A DNA stretch of 55,710 nt. Source: Haloplasma contractile (lineage in GTDB: Bacteria; Bacillota_I; Bacilli_A; Haloplasmatales; Haloplasmataceae). The notes under the pieces are model-generated. The model did no database searches and was not told where the DNA came from. It saw only the letters and a list, made by a program, of their open reading frames with translations. A program made the translations under genes and the position numbers. The stretch's first letter is position 1. Every line of letters starts with the position of its first letter. The stretch lies in NCBI GenBank assembly GCA_016841945.1, contig JAENYC010000023.1:1-55710 (forward strand). Reading direction: 5' to 3'. Positions 42,789-51,532 of the stretch are shown in pieces.

Positions 42789-42878
42789 GTGAATTAAATC
42801 AAAGGGATGATACCCTTTGGGCAAAATCTATCCAATAAGTAGATTTGAGTAGTTTTAGGTAGGTTTTGTAGAGCGGGA
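42789..42878 (+). mobile_element. Right-end region of the IS605-type element (possible omega-RNA tail)
   Basis: After the tnpB stop lie two hairpins: CAAAGGG/CCCTTTG at about 42799-42819 and AAATCTA/TAGATTT just after. An imperfect TAGGTAGG stretch follows. Subterminal hairpins at this place are expected for an IS200/IS605 right end, where the omega-RNA scaffold ends and the guide begins. HIT coding sequence resumes at about 42870, marking the element edge. Confidence 0.5.
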
Positions 42879-42955
42879 AATGTCATCTATTGTGTAAAAA
42901 ACATTATCTCGATTTACATGAAATGTCAGAAAAAGATTTGTTAAATTTTATGTGT
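42870..42955 (+). pseudogene. HIT-family protein, N-terminal fragment (inverted)
   Basis: In frame from about 42870: S-G-K-C-H-L-L-C-K-K-H-Y, then LDLHEMSEKDLLNFM, matching the P-K-x-H-x-x-x-L-x-E-L part of HIT proteins. The last residues F-M line up with the first residues of the 42307 fragment (M-T-D-V-Q-K). The true N-terminus (with the conserved Cys/Asp part) is absent, probably lost when the IS element inserted. Confidence 0.65.
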
Positions 42956-43680
42956 TTTATCTAACGCTTTGTTAATTCTTTTCCATCTTTTTGAATATTT
43001 CTTACACTTATCTCGTTTTGATTTTAGATGATCGATGACTTCATCAAAATATTTATTAAGTGTTACTTTTTCAATTTCGATACTTTCACCTGAATGATTG
43101 ATTCCTACAAATAAATTCTTATGATTCGAATCAATCGATAAGAAGCTTTTGACTTCTTTTTTTTCAACTCTTTCAATACAAAAGATTCCATAGTATTTAC
43201 CTTGTTGCTTACAGATTCTGAAGTTCTTTAGTTTATCAGTATCCCTTAAATGTAGTGATTCTTTTAATATTCCTGATACTTTAAGTCGGTTATTTTCTTT
43301 ATTAACTCCAAGACTTAATTGTATTTGTCTATTGTCTAATACTTTATATCCTTTATTTGGCTCATCATAGTATAATGAAAACCATTTTCGTTTCTAGGAT
43401 TTGAACTTTGGTTTTCCTCTATCGTATTTAAAAAAATTTTCAGAACTTGATTTAAGTCTTTGTGCTACATTCTTAAGTGGTGATGAATAAACACTTTTTA
43501 AGAATGGTTTTTCCTTCTTTATCTTTGGTACTAAATTACGGAGATTTCTGCCATTTAATAATGAATTATCTTCTTTCTTTATTACTGTTTCTAACAAACA
43601 CAATATATTTTTTTCTTGTTCATAAAGTAAATCTAATGTGTCAGTAATTACAACATTACTTTCAATCTAATCAAATGTCC
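42955..43680 (-). pseudogene. tnpB: TnpB N-terminal and middle fragment
   Basis: Reading from about 43670: ITDTLDLLYEQEKNILCLLE, LLNGRNLRNLVPKIKKEK, FFKYDRGKPKFKS, then an in-frame TAG (43394-43396), then KRKWFSLYYDEPNKGY, V-K-S-F-L-S-I-D-S-N-H-K-N-L (first RuvC Asp) and YSKRWKRINKALDKTH. It stops at 42955, where the C-terminal half should follow but lies inverted at 42308. With the TAG and the inversion it cannot make TnpB. In-frame stops just upstream of 43670 suggest the true N-terminus is also damaged. Confidence 0.8.
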
Positions 43681-43719
43681 CTTAATAACAAATTTGGTTA
43701 TTAAAACAAATACTTTTTA

Positions 43720-44190
43720 GGCTCTTCGCTATTTTATGTGGGTAGCACAAAATAGACCTATGTTAAATTAGATTAAATTTAAGTCTAATTTACCACAAAC
43801 TAAATAGATCATGGTTTTAAAATATTCATCATTTCTAAAGCCTCGTGCCCGTCGTTTTATATTTTGGATTATACTGTTCATCTCCTCTAGGATAGCGTTC
43901 GTATATCGATTGTCAAAGTAGTTAAGAATCCCTTCAAAGTGATTACGAATGGTCATCTCTAACCTTCTTCATCTGTTCTAATCGTGAGCGTATCATCCAG
44001 CTTGTAAGCTTCTTAAATGCTCTTGTTGCTTCGTCACGTGTTACACAGTCTGCATAGATGTCTTGCAGTGTTACACGCATTTGATAAGCACGACCTGTCT
44101 TTAGAGGCTTCTTGCTCAATGACTGCTTTAGTAGTAGCTGTTTATCCGTTAAATTAGACTCATTCTTTAATTCTTTAAATTAACTCAGCG
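43720..44190 (-). mobile_element. ISL3-family transposase remnant with terminal repeat
   Basis: On the minus strand, fragments read LTDKQLLLKQSLSKKPLKTG, YQMRVTLQDIYADCVTRDEA, K-L-T-S-W-M-I-R-S-R-L-E-Q-M-K-K-V, then after a frameshift near 43953 RNHFEGILNYFDNRYTNAIL and KRRARGFRNDEYFKTMIYL. This is the C-terminal third of an ISL3-type DDE transposase. GGCTCTTCGCTATTTTATG from 43720 looks like the ISL3 terminal inverted repeat. The other end and the N-terminus are missing. Confidence 0.8.
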
Positions 44191-44199
44191 AGATAATCC

Positions 44200-44400
44200 G
44201 TTATAAGTATTTCTGTGTTCTTTGGAAATTCTCCATAAAGTATACTAACTTCATTGGGTTCAACAAAACTATAACCGCATAGTTATCGTAGTTATATGTA
44301 AATCCGTAAATTAAACCATATAAATTAGATGTTATATTGTCAAATTAAAATACCAGATAAACACCACCTTATTGACTTAAAGTACACTTTTAAAAAATAA
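44200..44400. other. Gene-free stretch with a possible short coding remnant
   Basis: On the minus strand two frames give short peptide-like stretches (N-L-Y-G-L-I-Y-G-F-T-Y-N-Y-D-N-Y, and a shifted SILYGEFPKNTEILITDYL), suggesting the end of a decayed gene. No family is recognisable. GTACAC motifs at 44383 and 44465 and GTGTAC at 44450 add short inverted repeats of unknown meaning. Confidence 0.3.
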
Positions 44401-44401
44401 A

Positions 44402-44435
44402 TGTGTTGTAAGGTTTTTTAATGCCTTACAACACA
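44402..44435 (-). terminator. Strong hairpin, probable terminator
   Basis: TGTGTTGTAAGG pairs perfectly (12 bp) with CCTTACAACACA over a 10-nt loop; a T-rich stretch follows on the minus strand. It lies 38 nt after the stop codon of the hypothetical secreted protein gene. Confidence 0.6.
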
Positions 44436-44473
44436 CTTTGTATTGCCTAGTGTACCTTTTTTGCGTACACTTA

Positions 44474-44998
44474 TTATTCAAATTTGATATTTTGAGCGAT
44501 TGATTTTGGATCCGATGTTTCTGGAATATTTATATGTATAATGAAGTATTCTTTTTTAGGTAATATCTCTTCATAGCTATTTTCTTCAAAATTAAATCGA
44601 ATAATTGTGTGATAATCTGGATTATGACCGATTATCATTAAATATTTACCCTTTTTAGTATCGATAGTACGATTCATTTTGAACATTTCATCTTTAACTC
44701 CATACATATAACGTTCTACTTTATAACTTAAGTTATATCCTTGATCAAGCTCTAACCAACCAACACCATCATCTTCATTAAACGTGAAAAGTACGATTAA
44801 TTTATTGTCTATTTTAATTTTATCTCTTATAACTACACTTTCGTCATGATAATCAACGTTTTGTTGGTCAACCATCCTTTGATTAATCTTATTTTTTAAC
44901 ATGTTATTATTATTAAGGATTCGAAAGTCATTTAAATATCCTACTATATAAACAACAGAAATTAATAGTGTCATCATCACAATTATTTTTTTAATCAT
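44474..44998 (-). CDS. Hypothetical membrane-anchored or secreted protein
   Basis: The 174-residue protein has one N-terminal hydrophobic segment (residues 3-21) followed by a beta-rich domain: D-K-I-K-I-D-N-K-L-I-V-L-F-T-F, G-V-G-W-L-E-L-D, K-Y-L-M-I-I-G-H-N and an FIIHINIPETSDP end. I do not recognise the family. It is one of only two apparently intact genes in the decayed 41-50 kb zone and lies directly downstream of a gene with several stops. Confidence 0.55.
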   Translation of the reverse strand: MIKKIIVMMTLLISVVYIVGYLNDFRILNNNNMLKNKINQRMVDQQNVDYHDESVVIRDKIKIDNKLIVLFTFNEDDGVGWLELDQGYNLSYKVERYMYGVKDEMFKMNRTIDTKKGKYLMIIGHNPDYHTIIRFNFEENSYEEILPKKEYFIIHINIPETSDPKSIAQNIKFE

Positions 44999-45020
44999 AT
45001 TTTAACTCCTATACTCAGAT

Positions 45021-45782
45021 TTATCTGTAAAAAGGAATACTATAACTTTTATCAGCATCCCACTCTTTAACATTCCAAATCTTAAACCCATTGTACGTGT
45101 AGATGTCAAATGAATAATTTACTTGTAAACTTTTATAACCAGTAGGATGGGATGATTCTTTAAATGTTAGATAGCCCGAATGTTGAAAGTAATGTCCTGA
45201 TTCTTGCAATCAATATTTGTTTGCTTCTCCTACGATCTCAATCGCAATTTTATCTTTACTCTGTTGTGTACTAAGATAAGGATCATACTTTTCGATAAAT
45301 CCTCTATGTTTCGCTCCTTAGTGTATGCTTGGAGATTCAACACGTTTAGTCATTTCACCTGTGACAATATACTCTAATCGATTCACTTGTACTGTAGTAT
45401 GTATTTTTGAATTATATTCACCAATAGAATTAATCCAATCCAACTCATATTCTACGTTGATTTTCATTATAACTGCTTTAGCATTTTTAGGCAGTTTATA
45501 GTACCCCAGTCCTTCACCAACAACAAGAAATCCTGTTACATCATTATTATCCTTTAGTAAAATCATGAAGAATTGGGTTTTGAAACTTTCTTATATACAT
45601 TTTCTAAAATCTTCATCGTTAAAGTTCATTTCCCAAATGATCTGAAAATCTAATCCATTAATTTTGGATTTTGTATGACGGTTCCCAACAATATAACAAA
45701 CTCTATCATAATGTATGTATGATTCCATCAGGAATATCAAGCAAGGCTTTTTCCATTTCTCTATTACTTTATCTTTTAACAT
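45021..45782 (-). pseudogene. Unknown gene interrupted by three in-frame stops
   Basis: Three pieces lie in one and the same reading frame: 45782-45591 (ending NFNDEDFRKCI), 45566-45318 (VTGFLVVGEGLGYYKLPKNA; ending VESPSIH) and 45209-45021 (HYFQHSGYLTFKESSHPTG; ending DKSYSIPFYR). They are separated by TAA, TAA and TGA. The bridging codons are sensible peptide (YDPYLSTQQSKDKIAIEIVG), so a protein of about 250 residues seems to have been lost. The family is not recognised. A further frame disturbance near 45730 is possible. Confidence 0.65.
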
Positions 45783-45887
45783 ATCATTCTCCTCAGTTTC
45801 CTAGGTTTTTGTCATTTAGACATCTGTACATGTCATCTAAACTAGGGAGATACCTATCTTTTAATACTTATAACAGTAATATTGCTT

Positions 45888-46805
45888 TTATAATTTTTTT
45901 ATGGGTAACCATAATTTAAAATCATTTTTTTCTCCTACTCCATTAAACCACTCAATTGAAAATACATGTTCCTCTATAAAGTTTCGCTCATTAAAATCGA
46001 GTTCATATCCTCCCATGTTTTGTAAACATTCATACATAATCTTAGATGTTCTTTTCAATGACTCACCTATATTTGGTTGACCATTTGTTTTCACTATATC
46101 CATCGGTACATCAGAAATAATAAATAAACCCTTTGGAGCATCTTCAACATTTGCACCTAAATATCTATCCTCTTTTCCTTCATCTGCAAATAGTAACATC
46201 TGTGCAACATATTCATGTTCATCATCGTCATCACCATTTGGATGATGACCTTTAGGAGCGAAACCAATACATCTGCGGACAGCATAATCAGATAAATTTT
46301 TAATTGCCCAGTTTCTTAATTCATCAAAAGCCTTCTTTTCAGGATCTTTTCCTTTTGCATGAAAAGAAGCAACTCGTGCATGATTGTATTCTTCAATTCG
46401 AACTAATGGTTCTGAGCCTAAAAACATTCCTCTACCTTTAACATTAATTTGAAATGAAATACGAGGATATATTTTAAGATTAACTTCTGGTTTCCGAGAT
46501 GATGACGGGCTAATTCCGTGAAAATTCTGATAAGCACGACTAAATGCCTCAGGAGAATCATAACCATACTTTAACGCTACATCTAAAATTTTGATATCAC
46601 TATTTTTTAGTTCATAACCTGCTATGGTCATTCTTCTATTTCTTATATACTCAGATAATGGTATATCAGCGATAAATGAAAACAACCTTTGAAAATGTGA
46701 CATAGAACAATAAGCTATTTTTGCTACTTCTTCAAAATCTATACTTGTATCCAAATTAGTTTCTATATACTCTACAGCATGGTTCATTTTATCAATCCAG
46801 TCCAT
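45888..46805 (-). CDS. AraC-family regulator with GyrI-like domain
   Basis: The 305-residue protein has HTH units VAKIAYCSMSHFQRLFSFIA and ILDVALKYGYDSPEAFSRAY with H-G-I-S-P, then a GyrI-like effector domain ending D-F-K-L-W-L-P-I-K-K-L. An AGGAGGTGTATAT-type SD precedes the ATG. It is intact although its neighbours on both sides are damaged, which suggests it is still under selection or only recently orphaned. It is the third regulator of this type in the window. Confidence 0.88.
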   Translation of the reverse strand: MDWIDKMNHAVEYIETNLDTSIDFEEVAKIAYCSMSHFQRLFSFIADIPLSEYIRNRRMTIAGYELKNSDIKILDVALKYGYDSPEAFSRAYQNFHGISPSSSRKPEVNLKIYPRISFQINVKGRGMFLGSEPLVRIEEYNHARVASFHAKGKDPEKKAFDELRNWAIKNLSDYAVRRCIGFAPKGHHPNGDDDDEHEYVAQMLLFADEGKEDRYLGANVEDAPKGLFIISDVPMDIVKTNGQPNIGESLKRTSKIMYECLQNMGGYELDFNERNFIEEHVFSIEWFNGVGEKNDFKLWLPIKKL

Positions 46806-46969
46806 ATATACACCTCCTTTTGTTATAGTATATCAAAATTTTTTCATGAAACCCTAACTATCTATGTTCAATTCTGCAAGGTTTTGAATAAAACTAATTT
46901 TGTGAAAAACAAATAATAAAGTGTTGTTAAAAAATTGCCTAAATGTTATTAGGCGGAATCTTCCTATTT

Positions 46970-47597
46970 TTAAGACAACTGTTTGTAGTAAAAGATAGCT
47001 AGTTGAGTTCGATCTCTTAAATCGAGTTTTTCTAAAATAACACTTATATAATTTCGCACTGTTCCCTCACTCAAATACAATTTCTTTGAGATATCTTTTT
47101 TTTGATAAACCTTTTGAAACTAATGTGATAATATCAAATTCCTTATCTAAAATCCCGTAGTCTTTATAATTTTTTTTGTTTTCTTGGTTTGACATAACTG
47201 ATGGAAGTTTACTGATAATTTTCTCTCCAAAAACATTCTGCCCAGAATAAACAGTATTTAGGGCTGGTATGATACTATTATAATGTTGTTTTAAAATATA
47301 TCCTTTAGCTACTATCTTTAATGCTTTTATTATATATTCATCATCCGCAAATGTGGTTAAGAATAGTACCTTTGCCTTTTTATAATTTCTAATAATTTCT
47401 TCAGCAGCTTCTAAGCCACTCATTTTGTCCATTCTTATATCCATTACAAGGATATCAGGTTGTTGGTCTCTATAAAGTCTTATTGCGTCTTCACCACTAT
47501 TTCCTATTGCTAGGACTTCAAAGCCATCGTTTGATTCAATGATTGTTTTTAATGATGATGAGACAAGAATATCATCGTCAACAATTATAATTTTCAT
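46970..47597 (-). pseudogene. NarL/LuxR-type response regulator, frameshifted in an A8 run
   Basis: The receiver domain is intact (IIVDDDILVSSSLK; ILVMDIRMDKMSGLEAAEEI with the phospho-Asp; KVLFLTTFADDEYIIKAL). The DNA-binding domain shifts at an A8 run (T8 at 47096-47103 on plus): with A7 it reads KGLSKKDISKKLYLSEGTVR, then NYISVILEKLDLRDRTQLAI, the complete GerE-type HTH. As written it ends 181 residues after the upstream start. ATG 47597 lies behind GTGGAGGATAGTT. Transcript slippage on A8 could restore some product. Confidence 0.85.
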
Positions 47598-47621
47598 AAC
47601 TATCCTCCACATTTATTATCA

Positions 47622-48684
47622 TTACATTTTCATAAATGATATGAATATTTTAAAACCTTTTGCTTGATTTATATTTATATTACCATTTAGTGATGCCACT
47701 CTCTGCTTTATACTTTCAAGACCCATTCCTTTAAAATTTTCTAACTCACTCTTTTTCTTTCCATTATCATAGATAATAAGTTGAAAAAGCTTAGGATGTT
47801 CATATAGGCTGATGGACACATAATCCCCGTTAGAATGCTTTATTACATTAGATAGAGCTTCTTTAATGATTGCTATAATAGCGTTTTTTTGCCTTTACAG
47901 GCATTTCCCCTGTGATATCATAATTTAATGTTGCTTTACAAAAAGTAAAATTTTTGAGAATTTTATTAATCTCAGCGTAAAGGTCAATTGAATCCTCATG
48001 TAAGTTATTAACACTTTTTCTTATGGAGTTCATTCCTTCATTCAAGGTATCTCTAACTACCTCAAGATTTTTTACGGTGTTTTCCTCTTTACTTATAGCT
48101 ATTATAGCTCCTATTTGTAAAATAGAGCTTGATAGTAAATGACCTACATTATCGTGAATTTCTCGTGCAATTCTATTTCTCTCATTTAAGGTAGCAAGAT
48201 TTACCTCTATATCTTGATTATTAACTAACTCATTTATCTTTCTTCAAGGGAGATGGAAAGCTCGGTTAAGCAATCTCTTTGACTAAAGTAATCTTTTTTT
48301 AGTTTATTTTCTTTACTGCTCGTATCTTTAATAAGTAAACCATGATATAGATAACAATTAAAACCCAGATGGTACCTGGAGTAAACTCATTAAAATGCAA
48401 GGCATAGGGAATGAGTGCTAACAGTGTTACCATCTGATTTTTTGTTCTCAATAAGTCATAACTAATTAAAGGTAAAAAGAACACAAACTGAGGTAAGAAT
48501 GCTGATAGGATTGTATAAGCTATAAATATCAATATAGCTATTTTCTCATTATTAAAATATTCTAATAGTCCGGTAATTGCTAATGCTACAGCCATAGCAA
48601 TAATCCCTTGGTAAGGGTAAACTCAAACAATAGAATCATCGAAATTCTCACAAAAATAACCATTTTATTTAATATATTACCCAT
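47622..48684 (-). pseudogene. NarX/DesK-type sensor histidine kinase, multiply frameshifted
   Basis: The order of remnants is: start ATG 48684 (M-G-N-I-L-N-K-M-V-I-F-V-R), a five- to six-helix sensor (ALAITGLLEYFNNEKIAILI), a HisKA_3 box ERNRIAREIHDNVGHLLSSS, then VKNLEVVRDTLNEGMNSIRK, and a HATPase end IYDNGKKKSELENFKGMGLE. Frames break near 48625, 48300, 48240 and in an A7 run at 47884-47890. Next to its response regulator it formed a two-component system, probably for the adjacent ABC exporter. It is clearly non-functional. Confidence 0.85.
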
Positions 48685-48744
48685 GTGATGCTCCCATTTA
48701 CTTATTTTTAATATAATTATAGCATAGCACTAGTTATTATCAAG

Positions 48745-49160
48745 ATATGAATTATTAAGAAATTAAATGAACAAGGAGCAACTACTATTTATACCTCACA
48801 TTATATGGAAGAAATTGAACAGCTTTGCTCAAGACTTGTTATTCTAGATAAGGGTAAAGTCATTGCATCAGGTATAAAGGAAGATATTAAAGGAATGATC
48901 TCATTAGGTGAAAAGATTGTTGTAGAAACCTTTAATATAGAAGATAATCATCTAGACAGGATACGTGAAATACCAAATGTTATTGACGTAGAATTAAAGG
49001 GAAATATCTTTACCATCAAACAAAAAATGGTGCTAGCAATCTTGTTAATATAATGAGTTTTATTAATGAAAATAACATCAGTTATGGTAAAATCTATTCA
49101 GAGTTACCAACTCTAAATAACGTATTCCTTGAAATAACAGGGAAAGAACTAAGGGATTAA
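48745..49160 (+). pseudogene. ABC-2 exporter ATP-binding subunit, C-terminal fragment
   Basis: The fragment begins I-I-K-K-L-N-E-Q-G-A-T-T-I, then YTSHYMEEIEQLCSRLVILD (the H-loop region) and GKVIASGIKEDIKGM. The upstream two thirds with Walker A and B are missing. A missing A in the run at 49022-49027 shifts frame; afterwards it reads NGASNLVNIMSFINENNISY and ends NNVFLEITGKELRD. It is the ATPase of the same exporter as the permease that follows. Confidence 0.8.
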
Positions 49161-49170
49161 GGTGGTATAT

Positions 49171-49867
49171 TATGTCATTACACATTTTTAAATATAGTTT
49201 CAAAAGCTTAATAAAGGATAAAATGACCTTATTCTGGATGCTTTTCTTTCCTATTATTTTATAACAACACTGTTTATTTAGCTTTTCAAAATCTTATGAC
49301 TGGTGAAAATTTTGAAAAGGTAAGAATAGCAATTACTACAGATGATGAACTTCCTGAAGGACTTGAACAATCTATGATAGTAACCTTTTCATTATATCCA
49401 ACTCAACGAAAGAAGAAGCAAAAGAACAATTATCTAATCAGGAAATTATTGGATATATAAAAAATTCAAATGATCTTGAGTTAGTTATACTAAATTCTGG
49501 CCTTAGTCAATCTATTGCTAAGGTTTTCTTAGACAATTACCTTCAGGTCTCTACTACTATATATAAAATTATCGAAGGAAATCCCCAACTTATCCAAACA
49601 GGATTTTTAGACGATATTGATTTAAATGAAAACTTTACAGAAGAGATTCCTGTAAGTAATTCAATGAATATGATTGTGGTTTATTATTACGCACTATTGG
49701 CTATGACCTGTTTATTCTCTGCTATCGCAGGGTGTTATGCCTCTGGTTTGATACAAGCAAATCAAACTGACCTTGCTGCAAGAATTAATGTTGTCCCAAT
49801 CCATAAACTAAAGGCTTTCTTATCGATGCTATCTGCTACTATTATTTTTCAATTGCCTTCTTCATAA
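49171..49867 (+). pseudogene. ABC-2 exporter permease, frameshifted and truncated
   Basis: The start MSLHIFKYSFKSLIKDKMTL ends in F-F-P-I-I-L-stop. After a shift near 49262 it reads V-Y-L-A-F-Q-N-L-M-T-G-E-N-F, and after another near 49390 EEAKEQLSNQEIIGYIKNSN, then VVYYYALLAMTCLFSAIAG. The C-terminal membrane helices are gone: the frame runs into an unrelated gene fragment on the opposite strand near 49850. Two frameshifts and a deletion make it a pseudogene. Confidence 0.8.
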
Positions 49868-49979
49868 ACTTTTGAAACTCAGTATTATCTGCCATTTGTT
49901 CTTCAAAAATAGGTTCAACTTCTCTAGCTAATGTTATCCACTCTGGTATCATTGCTTTTGTAACAGCTTTAATTAACAT
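49842..49979 (-). pseudogene. N-terminal stub of an acetyltransferase-like gene
   Basis: ATG 49979 with AAAGGAGG upstream starts M-L-I-K-A-V-T-K-A-M-I-P-E-W, then ITLAREVEPIFEEQM, similar to N-termini of some GNAT proteins. It ends after 45 residues. The end coincides with the truncation of the ABC permease coming from the other strand, so one deletion probably joined the two. The family assignment is tentative. Confidence 0.5.
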
Positions 49980-49991
49980 ATTTTCCTCCTT

Positions 49992-50447
49992 TTATTTCCT
50001 TAATGTTGCTTTCATTCTATTGCTTTTTAATAATAAATTGATTGCATCAATGATATGATTAACAACAATATCAGCTTCAAATAAAGTTTTAGCGTAACAT
50101 CCTTCTTTTCCAATAACCACAATGGATATAACACTCTTTTTCATCATTTCAATATCATTTTGACCATTTCCAATGGTAACAGTATGGTTAATCCCTAGTT
50201 CTTCAACAAATCTCTTCTTATCATCAATGACCTGGACTTTAACAGGTAGATGTTCACATTGTTTATAAACAGTACCAAAGGTATCTGCGGTTAAAATATA
50301 AATGTTCACATCTTTCTTTTTAAGTTGATTTATTTTGTCTTTAATTTCATCTATTATAATACCATCTTCTGCGATTGTCCCATTAAAATCAAACACGATA
50401 TTTTTTATTTCTATATCTTGATAACCTGGAATTTCTATTTCAATCAT
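49992..50447 (-). CDS. HAD-superfamily protein (soluble P-type-ATPase-like)
   Basis: The 151-residue protein has NIVFDFNGTIAEDG near residue 16, where the usual second Asp of D-x-D-x-T is Asn; YILTADTFGT (motif II); and VTIGNGQNDIEMMKKS (motifs III/IV). This form matches the small ATPase-P-domain HAD group whose function is unknown; the D-to-N change suggests weak or altered phosphatase activity. It overlaps the peptidase gene by 4 nt and ends a three-gene operon. Confidence 0.8.
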   Translation of the reverse strand: MIEIEIPGYQDIEIKNIVFDFNGTIAEDGIIIDEIKDKINQLKKKDVNIYILTADTFGTVYKQCEHLPVKVQVIDDKKRFVEELGINHTVTIGNGQNDIEMMKKSVISIVVIGKEGCYAKTLFEADIVVNHIIDAINLLLKSNRMKATLRK

Positions 50448-51532
50448 GTTTCTTCTCCTTTATAGATATAATGATAATAGTTTAATATTCCATAAGTCGC
50501 TTGATAAAAATCTTGTTTCACTTTTTCTAACCATGATTTATCACTTGGACAATATAACTGATTAAAACCTTCTTTTATTTTATCATTCAATCTTTCATTT
50601 GTATTATAATGATAGATACAGTTTTCCTGTATCATTAATCTAAGAGATTTTAATTGAGCAAGTATATGATCACCAAGTGTTCCAAACTCAAAACAAGTGG
50701 CATAATCATTTTCATTAATGATATGATATAAATAATCAATCATATCCCCATTAATTTTATAAAAATCATCTCCATTTGCTTTTTGAACATATGGATATTT
50801 AAAATCCATGATCATCTTTTGTACTGTTCTTTTTTCTAACGGTGAATTAACAATTGACATTTGTTTTTTTGGTCCATAACCAGTATGTAAATCGATAAAA
50901 ATTCTTTGATTATAGGTTTCTTTCATAAGTTTGTGGAAGAGATTTATTAGAATATCTGTTGATTTTTCTTTTCTATTCCCACCAAAGAAAAATCCATTGG
51001 GATAATCATACTGACCTAAAAGAACCGCTTCTTTAATGACCTTTTGGCTTTTTGTTAACATTAATTTGATTATAGTTAAATAAAATTTATACTTATCTAT
51101 AACATATTTTGTCATTTTCTTTGGTAACAATATATCTTTTAATTCTTCATATCCTTTATTTTCTGGTAAATCATGAAATGATTTAAGAAAATTACGGTTT
51201 AAATCAACATTATTTTCATTGACTTTCCTTCTATATTTCATTCCGTATGGATTAATACTATGATTTAATATAATATGCGTTGTATTTAAATCAATTTTAC
51301 TTAATAGATGTTCAATAAAAAATTTGATTAGAATACTACCAATATAACCTTCTATTCCATGTAAACCAGTTGTCATACATAATAGTTTTTCTTTTCTATC
51401 TGGGATAAACTCTATTGTATCCATTGTAAGGTTATCTACTATTGAATAAGATGTTAATTCCATCTTATATTGCTTTGATAATTGACTATATAACTGTCTA
51501 AAATCTTCTCTTGCTTTTTCATATGTCATCAT
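50444..51532 (-). CDS. M14-like zinc peptidase, DUF2817 type
   Basis: The 362-residue protein has the zinc and substrate elements of carboxypeptidase-like DUF2817: GLHGIEGYIGS (H-x-x-E) near residue 57, N-P-Y-G-M-K-Y-R-R-K, then VNENNVDLNRNFL near 117, IDLHTGYGPKKQM near 217 (second His) and CFEFGTLGD near 286 (catalytic Glu). No signal peptide, so it is cytosolic. Its ATG directly follows the transporter stop codon, pointing to hydrolysis of an imported acyl-amino acid or short peptide. Confidence 0.85.
   Translation of the reverse strand: MMTYEKAREDFRQLYSQLSKQYKMELTSYSIVDNLTMDTIEFIPDRKEKLLCMTTGLHGIEGYIGSILIKFFIEHLLSKIDLNTTHIILNHSINPYGMKYRRKVNENNVDLNRNFLKSFHDLPENKGYEELKDILLPKKMTKYVIDKYKFYLTIIKLMLTKSQKVIKEAVLLGQYDYPNGFFFGGNRKEKSTDILINLFHKLMKETYNQRIFIDLHTGYGPKKQMSIVNSPLEKRTVQKMIMDFKYPYVQKANGDDFYKINGDMIDYLYHIINENDYATCFEFGTLGDHILAQLKSLRLMIQENCIYHYNTNERLNDKIKEGFNQLYCPSDKSWLEKVKQDFYQATYGILNYYHYIYKGEET

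Noticed and set aside
45201-45215. TGA read as Trp, which would remove one of the stops in the 45 kb pseudogene
   Set aside because: TGA ends the lipoprotein at 23254 and permease modB at 37045, and the same pseudogene also holds TAA stops, so a changed code is not supported.
45671-45919. Plus-strand 82-codon ORF
   Set aside because: It lies across the decayed minus-strand gene and the end of the AraC gene, without SD or recognisable product.
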